A stretch of DNA of 64,000 bases, taken from contig DAIMZH010000003.1 in the NCBI GenBank assembly GCA_036734105.1, positions 1 through 64,000 of the forward strand, in the 5' to 3' direction. The notes below the pieces were generated by a model that saw nothing but the letters and a program-made list of their open reading frames with translations, did not search any database and was not told where the DNA came from. How positions within the stretch are numbered: the stretch's first letter is position 1; each line of letters starts with the position of its first letter. Shown here piece by piece: positions 26,805-35,949 of the stretch. The position numbers and the translations under genes are program-made. The DNA is from Azoarcus_F sp036734105 (GTDB taxonomy: Bacteria; Pseudomonadota; Gammaproteobacteria; Burkholderiales; Rhodocyclaceae).

Positions 26805-27116
26805 CTAAACGGCATCAAAAAAACTTTTTTGTTGCGTCAGCACGCCATCAAGTCGCGCATTCATTAACTCGATTCTACGCTTCAAACCGGGCATGTCAAA
26901 CCCGTCTGCACGCTGAAACAGCAAAAACTCATGCGCCATGTTGAGCGCTGTCATCATGACCAGCTTCTCGCCAGAAGCACCTGTCCGGCTGGCCGCCTCG
27001 CGAAGCCTGGCATCAAGCATTGTTGCTGCCTCACGCAGACTGCCTTCCTCGTCCTGCTTGCAGGCAACGCGGTATTCGCGCCCCCCAAGCTTGATGTCAA
27101 TAGGCCTGGCATCCAT
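26805..27116 (-). CDS. zapA: Cell division protein ZapA
   Basis: Promotes FtsZ bundling at the division ring. The 103-aa protein has the family N-terminal domain (IDIKLGGREYRVACKQDEE) and the C-terminal helix for the coiled coil (LVMMTALNMAHEFLLFQ). It starts one base after the stop of the ZapB-like gene, and 6S RNA follows, the usual order in Beta- and Gammaproteobacteria. Confidence 0.94.
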   Translation of the reverse strand: MDARPIDIKLGGREYRVACKQDEEGSLREAATMLDARLREAASRTGASGEKLVMMTALNMAHEFLLFQRADGFDMPGLKRRIELMNARLDGVLTQQKSFFDAV

Positions 27117-27117
27117 G

Positions 27118-27312
27118 TCAATTCTCCGGCAAACGATCGAGCACTGACTCGAGTCGCGACACTGCTACAGCAAGCTTTTCAGATAGCTTGCGGTTTTCTG
27201 CCTCAAGAGACGCGATGCGACTGCAAAGGTCTCTACGGTCGCGCTTGCCCGCCTGAAAGTGGTCAATCAGTTGTTCCAGTTGCGCTTCGAGTCTCGAGAG
27301 TTCGGTATCCAT
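27118..27312 (-). CDS. ZapB-like short coiled-coil protein
   Basis: A 64-aa protein that is almost wholly coiled coil: LSRLEAQLEQLIDHFQAGKR, then LCSRIASLEAENRKLSEKL, with leucine heptads. It belongs to the small proteins encoded just before zapA in many Proteobacteria and thought to act with it. ATG 27312 (MDTELSRLEAQ) was chosen over an upstream in-frame start because homologous proteins begin there and the extra residues are unlike the rest. Confidence 0.85.
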   Translation of the reverse strand: MDTELSRLEAQLEQLIDHFQAGKRDRRDLCSRIASLEAENRKLSEKLAVAVSRLESVLDRLPEN

Positions 27313-27384
27313 GGCGTCGATCTTAGAGAGCCCACCCCTGCGGGTCAAGGTGGCCCGGCAAAAGACGGGCCGCGAGAGAAAGGT

Positions 27385-29238
27385 CTAGCGCTGCAACTGG
27401 CTTACATCCCGGACAGCACCGGTGTCGGCACTGGTCGTGAGAGCAGCATAGGCCTGTAGCGCCGCGCTGACCGCACGTTTGCGATCCATCGCAGGTCTCC
27501 ATGCCTTGTCGCCGCGAGACTCCATGTCACTCCGGCGCTCGGCCAGCGTTTTGTCAGACACCGCTAGATGAATTCGCCGCTTGGGGATGTCAATCTCGAC
27601 AACATCACCCTCCTGTACCAGCGCAATCGCACCACCGCAAGCAGCTTCGGGAGAGGCATGGCCAATCGACAGGCCGGATGTGCCGCCAGAGAATCGTCCA
27701 TCGGTCAGCAAGGCACACACCTTGCCCAAACCCTTGGATTTGAGGTAGCTGGTCGGGTACAACATTTCCTGCATGCCAGGACCGCCCTTGGGACCTTCGT
27801 AACGAATCACCACGACGTCGCCTGCCTGGACCTGGTCAGCCAGAATGGCTTCCACCGCCGAGTCCTGACTTTCGAAGACACGAGCGCGCCCGGTAAACAC
27901 CCAGATCGATTCATCAACACCAGCGGTCTTGACTATGCATCCCTTTTCGGCAATGTTGCCATACAGCACGGCCAGTCCGCCGTCCGCACTGAACGCATTG
28001 GCCTGGTCGCGAATCACACCGCCACTGCGATCAAGGTCGAGTTCCTTCCAGCGGCGGTTCTGCGAGAAAGCTTGCTGGGTCGGAACGCCACCGGGTGCAG
28101 CCCGAAAGAGATCGAACACCGCGTTATCGTGCGCGCGGATGACATCCCAGTAGTTCAGGGCTTCGGCAAGCGTGTGCGAATGTACGGTGGGAACGTCGGT
28201 ATGCAACAGACCTGCGCGGTCCAGTTCGCCAAGAATGCCCATGATGCCACCCGCACGATGCACATCTTCGATATGCACATCAGGCACGGCTGGCGCCACC
28301 TTGCACAGGCAGGGTACCTGACGCGAAATCCGGTCTATATCCTTCATGGTGAAATCGATCTGCGCCTCACGTGCCGCCGCCAGCAGGTGCAACACCGTGT
28401 TGGTTGACCCTCCCATCGCCACGTCGAGTGTGATCGCGTTTTCAAATGCCTTGAAACTGCCGATGGAACGCGGTAACACAGAGGCGTCATCCTGCTCGTA
28501 GTAGCGTCGGGCCAGTTCGACAATCCGTCGCCCCGCGCTCCGGAAGAGTTGTTCGCGATCTGCGTGAGTGGCGAGCACTGTTCCGTTACCTGGCAGGGAC
28601 AAACCCAGCGCCTCGGTGAGACAGTTCATGGAGTTGGCAGTGAACATGCCTGAGCATGACCCGCAAGTCGGACAGGCCGAACGTTCAATCTCGGCCACCT
28701 CCTCATCGGAACACGAATCATCAGCCGCCTTGACCATGGCATCGACCAGATCGATGGCGAATACTTTATTCTCCCACTTGACCTTGCCTGCCTCCATTGG
28801 CCCGCCTGAGACGAAGATGGCAGGGATATTGAGGCGCATGGCAGCCATCAGCATGCCCGGCGTGATCTTGTCACAGTTGGAGATGCAGACCAAGGCATCG
28901 GCGCAGTGCGCGTTGGCCATGTATTCGACACTGTCTGCAATCAGCTCGCGAGATGGCAGAGAGTAAAGCATGCCATCGTGACCCATGGCGATGCCGTCGT
29001 CCACAGCGATGGTGTTGAACTCCTTGGCAACGCCCCCTGCTGCCTCAATCTCGCGTGCGACGAGTTGCCCTAGGTCCTTCAGGTGCACATGCCCCGGAAC
29101 GAACTGGGTAAAACTATTGACCACCGCGATAATGGGTTTTTCGAAGTCTCCATCTTTCATGCCTGTGGCGCGCCACAAGGCGCGAGCGCCAGCCATGTTA
29201 CGGCCTGCAGTTGTAGTACGTGATCGGTATTGGGGCAT
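27385..29238 (-). CDS. ilvD: Dihydroxy-acid dehydratase
   Basis: Iron-sulfur dehydratase in valine, leucine and isoleucine synthesis. The 617-aa protein starts MPQYRSRTTTAGRNMAGARA as in E. coli IlvD. Cluster cysteines occur in CISNCDKITPGM and CPTCGSCSGMFTANSMN, and the C-terminal half has DGRFSGGTSGLSIGHASPEA. Full length. It reads in the same direction as the zapB-like gene 72 bases downstream but is probably a separate unit. Confidence 0.97.
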   Translation of the reverse strand: MPQYRSRTTTAGRNMAGARALWRATGMKDGDFEKPIIAVVNSFTQFVPGHVHLKDLGQLVAREIEAAGGVAKEFNTIAVDDGIAMGHDGMLYSLPSRELIADSVEYMANAHCADALVCISNCDKITPGMLMAAMRLNIPAIFVSGGPMEAGKVKWENKVFAIDLVDAMVKAADDSCSDEEVAEIERSACPTCGSCSGMFTANSMNCLTEALGLSLPGNGTVLATHADREQLFRSAGRRIVELARRYYEQDDASVLPRSIGSFKAFENAITLDVAMGGSTNTVLHLLAAAREAQIDFTMKDIDRISRQVPCLCKVAPAVPDVHIEDVHRAGGIMGILGELDRAGLLHTDVPTVHSHTLAEALNYWDVIRAHDNAVFDLFRAAPGGVPTQQAFSQNRRWKELDLDRSGGVIRDQANAFSADGGLAVLYGNIAEKGCIVKTAGVDESIWVFTGRARVFESQDSAVEAILADQVQAGDVVVIRYEGPKGGPGMQEMLYPTSYLKSKGLGKVCALLTDGRFSGGTSGLSIGHASPEAACGGAIALVQEGDVVEIDIPKRRIHLAVSDKTLAERRSDMESRGDKAWRPAMDRKRAVSAALQAYAALTTSADTGAVRDVSQLQR

Positions 29239-29452
29239 CGTATCCTCGACTCGTTGGTTCGGGCGATAATCAGTGTCGCGATTCTACCAGCCGGGTGGCT
29301 TTCCCGACACAACAGCCTTTCCGGAAAGCTGATCCGCCTGGAGCAGTAGCTTAAGCCAATCCGGTCAACACGGCGCGGTCGTCAGCGCTAGGCTATCATT
29401 GACCTCCCGTCAGTCGGACGAGTTCCCGCTACGAAACCTCAGAGGCCTGTAA

Positions 29453-30136
29453 ATGGACAATACCCCCAACGAGACCCCCGACGGCTTCGACCTCGATGCA
29501 ACCGAGGTCCGTGTCCTCGGTGTCCTCATCGAAAAGTCATTCCTCACGCCTGACAACTATCCGATGTCGATCAACGCCATCACCAATGCTTGCAACCAGC
29601 TCACATCCCGTGACCCGGTGCTGAACCTTACCGAAACCGAGGTCCAGGGTGCCATCGACCAGTTGATCGGGCGGAAGCTCATCTCACGACGCGATTCGGC
29701 CAGCGCCAGAGTCGCCAAATACGAACACCTGGTGCGCTTGCGCTTTTCCCTGCCCGAGGCAGATCAGGCCGTGCTCGCCCTGTTGATGCTGCGCGGGCCT
29801 CAAACGGCGGGCGAACTCAGGCAACGAACCGAACGCATGCATGCATTCAATGACACTGCGGAGGTCGAGTCTGTCGTCGAGCATCTTGCCGACAAGTACC
29901 CTCCCATGGCGATGGTGCTACCCCGAGTCGTCGGCACCAAGGAACCACGCATCGCCCACCTGTTGTGCGGACCAATTTCAGAAGAGCAGATATGCGAGAT
30001 GAGCAAAGCGTCGTCGGCTGCAAGAACAAGCAACAATGCCGGATACAGTGAACTCGCCGCCGAAGTGGCCAGTCTGCGCGAAGAGCTTGCTGAACTGCGA
30101 CAGGCGCTGGCCGAGTTCAGAGCCCAATTCGAGTGA
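29453..30136 (+). CDS. YceH family (DUF480) protein
   Basis: A 227-aa cytoplasmic protein of the DUF480/YceH family. It contains the family block LDATEVRVLGVLIEKSFLTP and two winged-helix units (NAITNACNQLTSRDPVLNL; LLMLRGPQTAGELRQRTERM), and ends in a coiled coil (about 195-227). Role unknown; the winged helices suggest nucleic-acid or protein binding. ATG 29453 has GAGG upstream. Divergent from ilvD, followed 37 bases later by lgt. Confidence 0.9.
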   Translation: MDNTPNETPDGFDLDATEVRVLGVLIEKSFLTPDNYPMSINAITNACNQLTSRDPVLNLTETEVQGAIDQLIGRKLISRRDSASARVAKYEHLVRLRFSLPEADQAVLALLMLRGPQTAGELRQRTERMHAFNDTAEVESVVEHLADKYPPMAMVLPRVVGTKEPRIAHLLCGPISEEQICEMSKASSAARTSNNAGYSELAAEVASLREELAELRQALAEFRAQFE

Positions 30137-30173
30137 GCCGCTACATCCATATTGACTACAGGCCAAAAGTAAA

Positions 30174-30971
30174 ATGCTGATTCACCCCCAGATTGACCCG
30201 GTAGCCCTCTCTCTTGGTCCTTTCAGCGTGCATTGGTACGGGCTTATGTACTTGGCTGCCTTTGTACTGTTCATCGTGCTTGGACGGGCTCATGCCCGTC
30301 GCCGACCAGAAACCGACTGGAGTCCCCAGGCGATTGATGATTTGTTACTTTACGGCGTGATTGGCGTGATCGTCGGCGGTCGTCTCGGCGAGGTGTTTTT
30401 TTTCAACCCGGGCTACTACGCCTCGAATCCAGCAGAAATCCTAGCTATATGGCGTGGCGGCATGAGCTTTCACGGCGGCTTTCTGGGTGTACTGGTAGCA
30501 ATGTGGCTGTATGCTAGACGACACGGGAAGCAGTTCTGGGCAGTCACCGACTTCATCGCGCCACTGGTGCCCACCGGGCTGGCAGCAGGGCGAATCGGCA
30601 ACTTCATAAACGGTGAGCTTTGGGGTCGCCCAGTGGAAAGCGAAATACCCTGGGCGATGATTTACCCTTGGGTTGATGAGCTCCCACGACACCCATCACA
30701 GCTTTATCAGGCCATTGGTGAAGGCCTGTTGTTATTCATTGTTTTATGGATTTATTCTGCCAAACCACGACAGACATGCGCAGTCTCTGCTGTCTTCCTG
30801 GTCGGCTATGGCAGCATGCGTTTTGTCGCGGAATTCTTCCGGACACCCGATCCGGGAATTTTCGGAACCCTGGCATTGGGACTTAGCACAGCGCAGTGGC
30901 TTTGCATTCCCATGGTGCTTGTTGGGCTTGCTATATTGCTGCGACTGCGCACCAGGCACACTCCGGAATAG
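30174..30971 (+). CDS. lgt: Prolipoprotein diacylglyceryl transferase
   Basis: Transfers diacylglycerol to the lipobox cysteine, first step of lipoprotein maturation, in the inner membrane. The 265-aa protein has seven spans, the opening FSVHWYGLMYLAAF, the Lgt signature GRIGNFINGELWGRP and RHPSQLYQAIGEG. Start ATG 30174 matches the family N-terminus (MLIHPQIDPVALSLGP). Complete. Confidence 0.97.
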   Translation: MLIHPQIDPVALSLGPFSVHWYGLMYLAAFVLFIVLGRAHARRRPETDWSPQAIDDLLLYGVIGVIVGGRLGEVFFFNPGYYASNPAEILAIWRGGMSFHGGFLGVLVAMWLYARRHGKQFWAVTDFIAPLVPTGLAAGRIGNFINGELWGRPVESEIPWAMIYPWVDELPRHPSQLYQAIGEGLLLFIVLWIYSAKPRQTCAVSAVFLVGYGSMRFVAEFFRTPDPGIFGTLALGLSTAQWLCIPMVLVGLAILLRLRTRHTPE

Positions 30972-30997
30972 ACTGCTTGACCGTTGCTACTCATCAA

Positions 30998-31405
30998 TCA
31001 AGAATGGATGCCCCTGCTCAGTTCTGACAATGTCAGTCCGAGTGTGGCTGGTGTGGCAATCCGGTCAGCGCCCACCGCGGCCACAGCGAGGGCCGCGGAG
31101 CAGTCACGCGTTGGCACTACTGCCACGGTAAAGGCATTTGGCGCAATCCGTCTGAACATACCGAGCAAACGGGCTGGCTCCACCTCAACCAGTCGGGCAT
31201 CCAGTATTACCACATCGGCCGCGCTGCAAAAATAAATCCTTAATGCCTCGCTCTCGGAAGACGCATATCCGACGACATCCACATGAGCCCCGCCGGCATA
31301 TAACTGCCGACACAGCTCGTCCCTTTCCTCAAGTGGCGTAACCAGTTCAACGCGCAAAGGCACACGGGAGGGGGAATTGGGCGCATCCTTGGCAAGAGCA
31401 ATCAT
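30998..31405 (-). CDS. Degenerate stand-alone receiver-like protein
   Basis: A 135-aa protein resembling a response-regulator receiver domain: a central VVILDAR with Asp69 at the phosphorylation position, and a repeat of beta-alpha units (ADVVILDARLVEVEPARLLGMF; FTVAVVPTRDC; AVGADRIATP). The acidic pair normally at the end of strand 1 is missing (LRVELVTPLEE), and the conserved Lys before the final Pro is replaced (RIATP). There is no output domain. ATG 31405 follows GAGGT at ideal spacing. It lies downstream of the two-component pair in the same direction and may modulate it. Function inferred only from fold. Confidence 0.6.
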   Translation of the reverse strand: MIALAKDAPNSPSRVPLRVELVTPLEERDELCRQLYAGGAHVDVVGYASSESEALRIYFCSAADVVILDARLVEVEPARLLGMFRRIAPNAFTVAVVPTRDCSAALAVAAVGADRIATPATLGLTLSELSRGIHS

Positions 31406-31592
31406 CAAAAGAACCTCATCGAACAGTGCAATCGATGATGCCCGAGCCCTGACGGCATTCAAACTCCGATATCGAAAGGAATCGTTAAAAATGCGCACTA
31501 CTGGCCGTGCAAAATGCGCACTTCCAACAAGATCGCATCTACAGTGCATTTTTTACCGACTTTTGCTGCCTTGGATTGACCCACCGAGCCAC

Positions 31593-32234
31593 TCACGGCG
31601 ATATGAGCCCTGCCCTAATCGCGTAGCGCGTCAGACCTGCCACATCAAAGATGTCAAGCCGTTGCATGAGTTGCCCCCGGTGGGTTTCCACCGTCTTGAC
31701 GCTGATATGCAAACGCTCTGCGATGTCGCGACTGGAATATCCTTCAGCGATCAATTGCAGGATCTCGCGCTGTCTGGCAGTCAGGCGCTCTCGACCTTCA
31801 AACGATGCAGACTCGCAAGCACGACTGAGCAGTTGCTGCGCAAGCGGCGGCGACAAATAGCGACGCCCGACTACCACACTCAGCAAAGCCTCGTTCAGGC
31901 ACGCTGGCGCGGCGTCCTTGAGCACATAGGCCTTCACGCCACGGCGTAGCGATTCCAGAACATAATGCTCAGAGGCGTGCATGGACAAGATGACAACGGC
32001 ACAGTCGGGCAAATCACGCAACATGCGCTCGGCCGCATCAAGGCCATTCAACCCAGACATGGCCAGATCCATCAACACCACATCAGGGAGGAGGCTGCGG
32101 GCAAGCACCAACGCGCTGTGACCATCCGTTGCCTCTCCCAGTACCTCAAAACCTTGAAAACCATCGACCAGCACCCGAATGCCTGCGCGCACCAGCGCGT
32201 GATCATCCACAATCAGAACGCCTTTTTTGGTCAT
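31593..32234 (-). CDS. NarL/LuxR-type response regulator
   Basis: A 213-aa DNA-binding regulator. The receiver has the acidic pair VLIVDDHALVRAG, phospho-acceptor Asp in VVLMDLAMSGLNG and Lys in AYVLKDAAPA. The LuxR helix-turn-helix is LTARQREILQLIAEGYSSRDIAERLHIS, written here in two parts: LTARQREILQLIAEGYS and SRDIAERLHISVKTVETH. It overlaps the sensor kinase stop by four bases, so the kinase is its cognate partner. Regulated genes unknown. Confidence 0.93.
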   Translation of the reverse strand: MTKKGVLIVDDHALVRAGIRVLVDGFQGFEVLGEATDGHSALVLARSLLPDVVLMDLAMSGLNGLDAAERMLRDLPDCAVVILSMHASEHYVLESLRRGVKAYVLKDAAPACLNEALLSVVVGRRYLSPPLAQQLLSRACESASFEGRERLTARQREILQLIAEGYSSRDIAERLHISVKTVETHRGQLMQRLDIFDVAGLTRYAIRAGLISP

Positions 32235-33283
32235 GACTTGATCGGCACAGTGAGTACTACGCTCGTTCCGCCCCCGGACGACGAATCAAGCACCAGCTCG
32301 CCCCCCGCTAGTCTGGCCCGTTCCTGAATCGAGCTCAACCCAAAGCCTGTGCCCTCTGTCAGTCGCTCGCGGTCAAATCCACTGCCGTTATCGCCTATTG
32401 TTGCACTCACGTGGTTCGCATCCAGTTTCAGCGTCACCGTAATCATGTCACAGCCAGCGTGTCGCAAGGCATTGGTGACAGCCTCCTGAACAACCCGAAA
32501 GACCGTTGTTTCGACTTCTTCGTCAAGACGCGGAAAACACCCGACGCCATCCAGAACAATGCACACATCGGACCGCTGCTCCTGGCGGGCACACCAACTC
32601 TCAAGGGCTGGCCCCAAGCCGAGATCATCGAGCAAAGCAGGTCTGAGGTCGAAGGCGTGATCTCTCACACGGCAGAGCATGTCGTCGACGAGACTCAGAC
32701 AGTCGTCACCGTGCTGCTCAAACGCCGCCTGCCCCTGACACCTTGCCAGCGCATGAACGCTCAGCTTCATCGCGGTCAGTTGCTGACCCAGTTCGTCGTG
32801 CAATTCACGAGCAAGCCGGGCTCGCTCCGCCTCCTGGACACGTATCAGACGCGATGACAATTCGGACAAACGCTTCATGGCGCGCACATGATCGTCGATG
32901 TCGAGGTACACGCCAACTACCCGCAAGGGTTCTCCTGTGGTGGTACGTTCGACAATCTCGCCAATTGACCTAAACCAGCGATAGCTGCCATCACGCATTT
33001 GCATTCTGAACTCGACCATGTAGTCGGCAGTCCGGCTATCGAGATAGTCCCGAAAGCTGCGTCGTACCCGCTCCCTGTCCGCTTCGTGCAAACGCGCCAC
33101 AAAGGCGGTCCGTGTTTCGACAAACTCCTCAGGGTCGTAGCCCAGCATGCGGGCCACCTCATCGTTTGCGCCAACCTGCTCGTCACCCGGCCGGTAATCC
33201 CACAACCCAACGCGTGCCGCCCTCATCGCAAGGCGCAACCGGACTTCATTATCGATCAATTTCCGCACGTCGCTCATCACCAC
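32231..33283 (-). CDS. Cytoplasmic PAS sensor histidine kinase, NarX-type (HisKA_3)
   Basis: A 350-aa kinase. An N-terminal PAS domain (about 15-135; ARMLGYDPEEFVETR; FRMQMRDGSYRWFRSIGE) is followed by a HisKA_3 dimerisation domain with the phospho-accepting His in LARELHDELGQQLTAMKL and an ATPase domain with EAVTNALRHAG, GDNGSGFD and GTGFGLSSIQERA. No membrane span is present, so the signal is internal. It is coupled to the response regulator by a four-base overlap. Confidence 0.92.
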   Translation of the reverse strand: MVMSDVRKLIDNEVRLRLAMRAARVGLWDYRPGDEQVGANDEVARMLGYDPEEFVETRTAFVARLHEADRERVRRSFRDYLDSRTADYMVEFRMQMRDGSYRWFRSIGEIVERTTTGEPLRVVGVYLDIDDHVRAMKRLSELSSRLIRVQEAERARLARELHDELGQQLTAMKLSVHALARCQGQAAFEQHGDDCLSLVDDMLCRVRDHAFDLRPALLDDLGLGPALESWCARQEQRSDVCIVLDGVGCFPRLDEEVETTVFRVVQEAVTNALRHAGCDMITVTLKLDANHVSATIGDNGSGFDRERLTEGTGFGLSSIQERARLAGGELVLDSSSGGGTSVVLTVPIKS

Positions 33284-33513
33284 ACATCAGGGCACACTGG
33301 CCCAGCCAAAAAAACCGTCGCAAACAGGACTTGCCAATGCTCCAGCAAGCCGATTCTGCCGGTAATATAACCATGCCTGAATGACATCGCCAAAAACAGG
33401 CATGGCAAATTCATCACCACTACCCATTTGGTCATACTCGTGATACATTCATCATAATCAATCGGTCTTACCGAGCAGTTCGCCAATCATTCTGACGCCG
33501 AGAACAAACCACC

Positions 33514-35949
33514 TTGCGCTTGCCCACGTCAAAGACATCCATCCGATCCCGACTGCTGCTGGCCAGCGCAGCAGTCCAGATCGTGCTCCTGTCCATCCTG
33601 CTGTTCAACAGCATGCGCCTGATGGACAGCGCGACCGAAGCCAGCGTTGACGTTCTTATCGAGCAAAATGCCAGCATACTTCATGCTCTCACCACAGCTT
33701 ATGGCGAACAAAACGCATACCAGGCTTTGCAGGATGTGCTGGATGAACTGTTGGTCGACGCCCACGAGGGTTTAGTCTATGTCCGCGTTCTCCGGGAAGA
33801 CGGTAGCGAACTCATCAACTCCGGTGCCCCTCCTCCCGACAGCGCATTTCCAGTCGCCATCAACGGCCTTCTTCACTCCGCATCAGAGGGAGCACAAACA
33901 CTACATTCCTACCGATCCCTTTTATTGCAGAACAACGAAGTCGGTCAGTTGCAGTTTGGCGTCGCTACCACAACCCTCGCCAATACCCGTCAGTCCATTC
34001 TGACTCAAGGCACCGCGCTGGTAATCACCTCCATCATGATTACCACACTACTGCTATGGCTGATAGGGCAGTTGCTGATGCGCAACCTGGACAAGTTGCT
34101 TGACGGCAGCCGGGCTTTAGCGGCCGGGCAACTCGCTCACCGGATCGCCCATTCTGGCGAAGATGAGTTTACCGATCTGGCCGATCGCTTCAACCTGATG
34201 GCTGATCGGCTACAGGCACGCATAGTGGAGCTCGCGCAAACCACTGCCCACCTTGAGAAGAGCGAAGAGCGATACGCCCTTTCTGTCAAAGGAGCCAATG
34301 ACGGCTTGTGGGATTGGGACATCACACGGCGCAGTGTTCACGTGACCTCCCGCTTTTGCGAGATATTCGGCCTTCCTCAGGGGATCACCGAACTGAACCA
34401 GGAAGAAATACCCAAACGGATGCGACCCGAAAACGTTGCTACGGGTTATCAACAACTGATCAGTCACCTGAAGGGTGAGCACGAGCAATTCAAGATCGAG
34501 ATTGAAATTGCGCACCCCGACGGTACTTATCGTTGGGTGCTGGTCCGTGGAGTGGCACTGAGAGGCGACAGTGGGCATGCCTCCCGAATGGCAGGCTCGA
34601 TCAGCGATATTCAGCAACAAAAACTGGCCGAGCAGCAACTACTGCACGATGCCTTCCACGACCGGGTGACCAAACTGGCCAATCGGGCCTTACTGCTGGA
34701 GCATCTGAGATACGCAATCGGTCATCGTCGGCGCGACAAAGCCTTCCACTTTGCGCTCATAACCTTTGATCTTGAACGCTTCCATGCAATCAACGACAGC
34801 TTTGGACACGATGAGGGCGACCGGGTGTTGTGCGAGGTTGCCGAACGCATACGGCGCTTCGTGCTTGGCGGAGATATTGCGGCACGGGTGGGCGGAGACC
34901 AGTTTGCAGTCCTGATCACCGACATCGATGACGAGTCACAAGGCCCAAGGCTGGCTGAGGCACTGCGCGAAACAATCTGCGCACCGATCTCCGTCAAGGG
35001 TGGTCAGTTGATTTACCCAAAAGTACATATTGGAATCGCACTGCCAGAGAACGAGGAATGCACACCCGAGTCTTTGTTAAGAGATTCTGACAATGCCCTT
35101 CATGACGGCAAGCGCAGCGGGCAAGAAGCCATCCGGATTTACCATGCGTCGATGCACGCTAGAGCCATACAGTCGCTGCGGCTTGAGTCTGATTTGCGCG
35201 AAGCACTCAACCAATCATTAATTGACGTTCATCTACAACCAATCGTCTCGCTGATGGACAAACAGGTGCGTAGCTATGAAGCACTGGCACGCTGGCATCA
35301 TCCCTCGGAGGGCAACATCCCGCCATGTAACTTCATTCCGGTTGCCGAAGCACGCGGTCTGGTCCACCAGCTAGGGCTGATCATGCTCGACAAAGTGTGC
35401 CATACGATTCGCGGTTGGCAAGATACAACCGCTAACGGCCGCGTCCCGCGCATCAGCGTCAATCTCTCGGCGATTCAACTGAACACCCCGAATCTTGCCA
35501 AAGAACTGGTGGATCGCGTACGGGCAAGTGGCGTGCCGGCGACCCTGCTCAGCTTCGAGATAACTGAAAGCCTGTTGGCCGAATCAGAGGGCAAGGCCCT
35601 GGAAACCCTCGCAAGCCTGAGACAGGCGGGACACCGAGTGCTGATAGATGACTTCGGCACAGGCTACTCCGCACTTGCTTACCTGCACAACATCCCATGC
35701 GACATCATCAAGTTCGACGGCAAATTCATCCGTTCGATCGAGTCGGACATGCGCCTTCAGGCGATTGTCCGAAGAACGGTCCAACTTGCCCATGACCTTG
35801 GGATTGAAGTAGTCGCCGAATGGGTGGAAAATGAAGGGCAAGCCGAGATTCTGAGGGACATGGGCTGTGAATACGGTCAGGGCTACCTGTTCGGCAAACC
35901 TGTGGCAGTAAAGGACGTACCCACAACCTGGGAAACGGACAACTCATGA
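33514..35949 (+). CDS. Membrane HAMP-PAS-GGDEF-EAL protein, probably a c-di-GMP phosphodiesterase
   Basis: An 811-aa signalling protein. Two membrane spans (about 15-33 and 165-185) enclose a periplasmic sensor region; then HAMP (about 185-240), PAS (about 255-370), a GGDEF domain with the altered motif RVGGDQFAVL (near residue 459), and an EAL domain with YEALARWHHP (near 588), NLSAIQL, FEITESLL, IDDFGTGYSALAYL and IKFDGKFIR. EAL catalytic residues look intact, the GGDEF site is changed, so c-di-GMP breakdown is likely. The start is a TTG with weak ribosome site, so the N-terminus is uncertain. It overlaps the next gene by four bases. Confidence 0.9.
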   Translation: MRLPTSKTSIRSRLLLASAAVQIVLLSILLFNSMRLMDSATEASVDVLIEQNASILHALTTAYGEQNAYQALQDVLDELLVDAHEGLVYVRVLREDGSELINSGAPPPDSAFPVAINGLLHSASEGAQTLHSYRSLLLQNNEVGQLQFGVATTTLANTRQSILTQGTALVITSIMITTLLLWLIGQLLMRNLDKLLDGSRALAAGQLAHRIAHSGEDEFTDLADRFNLMADRLQARIVELAQTTAHLEKSEERYALSVKGANDGLWDWDITRRSVHVTSRFCEIFGLPQGITELNQEEIPKRMRPENVATGYQQLISHLKGEHEQFKIEIEIAHPDGTYRWVLVRGVALRGDSGHASRMAGSISDIQQQKLAEQQLLHDAFHDRVTKLANRALLLEHLRYAIGHRRRDKAFHFALITFDLERFHAINDSFGHDEGDRVLCEVAERIRRFVLGGDIAARVGGDQFAVLITDIDDESQGPRLAEALRETICAPISVKGGQLIYPKVHIGIALPENEECTPESLLRDSDNALHDGKRSGQEAIRIYHASMHARAIQSLRLESDLREALNQSLIDVHLQPIVSLMDKQVRSYEALARWHHPSEGNIPPCNFIPVAEARGLVHQLGLIMLDKVCHTIRGWQDTTANGRVPRISVNLSAIQLNTPNLAKELVDRVRASGVPATLLSFEITESLLAESEGKALETLASLRQAGHRVLIDDFGTGYSALAYLHNIPCDIIKFDGKFIRSIESDMRLQAIVRRTVQLAHDLGIEVVAEWVENEGQAEILRDMGCEYGQGYLFGKPVAVKDVPTTWETDNS

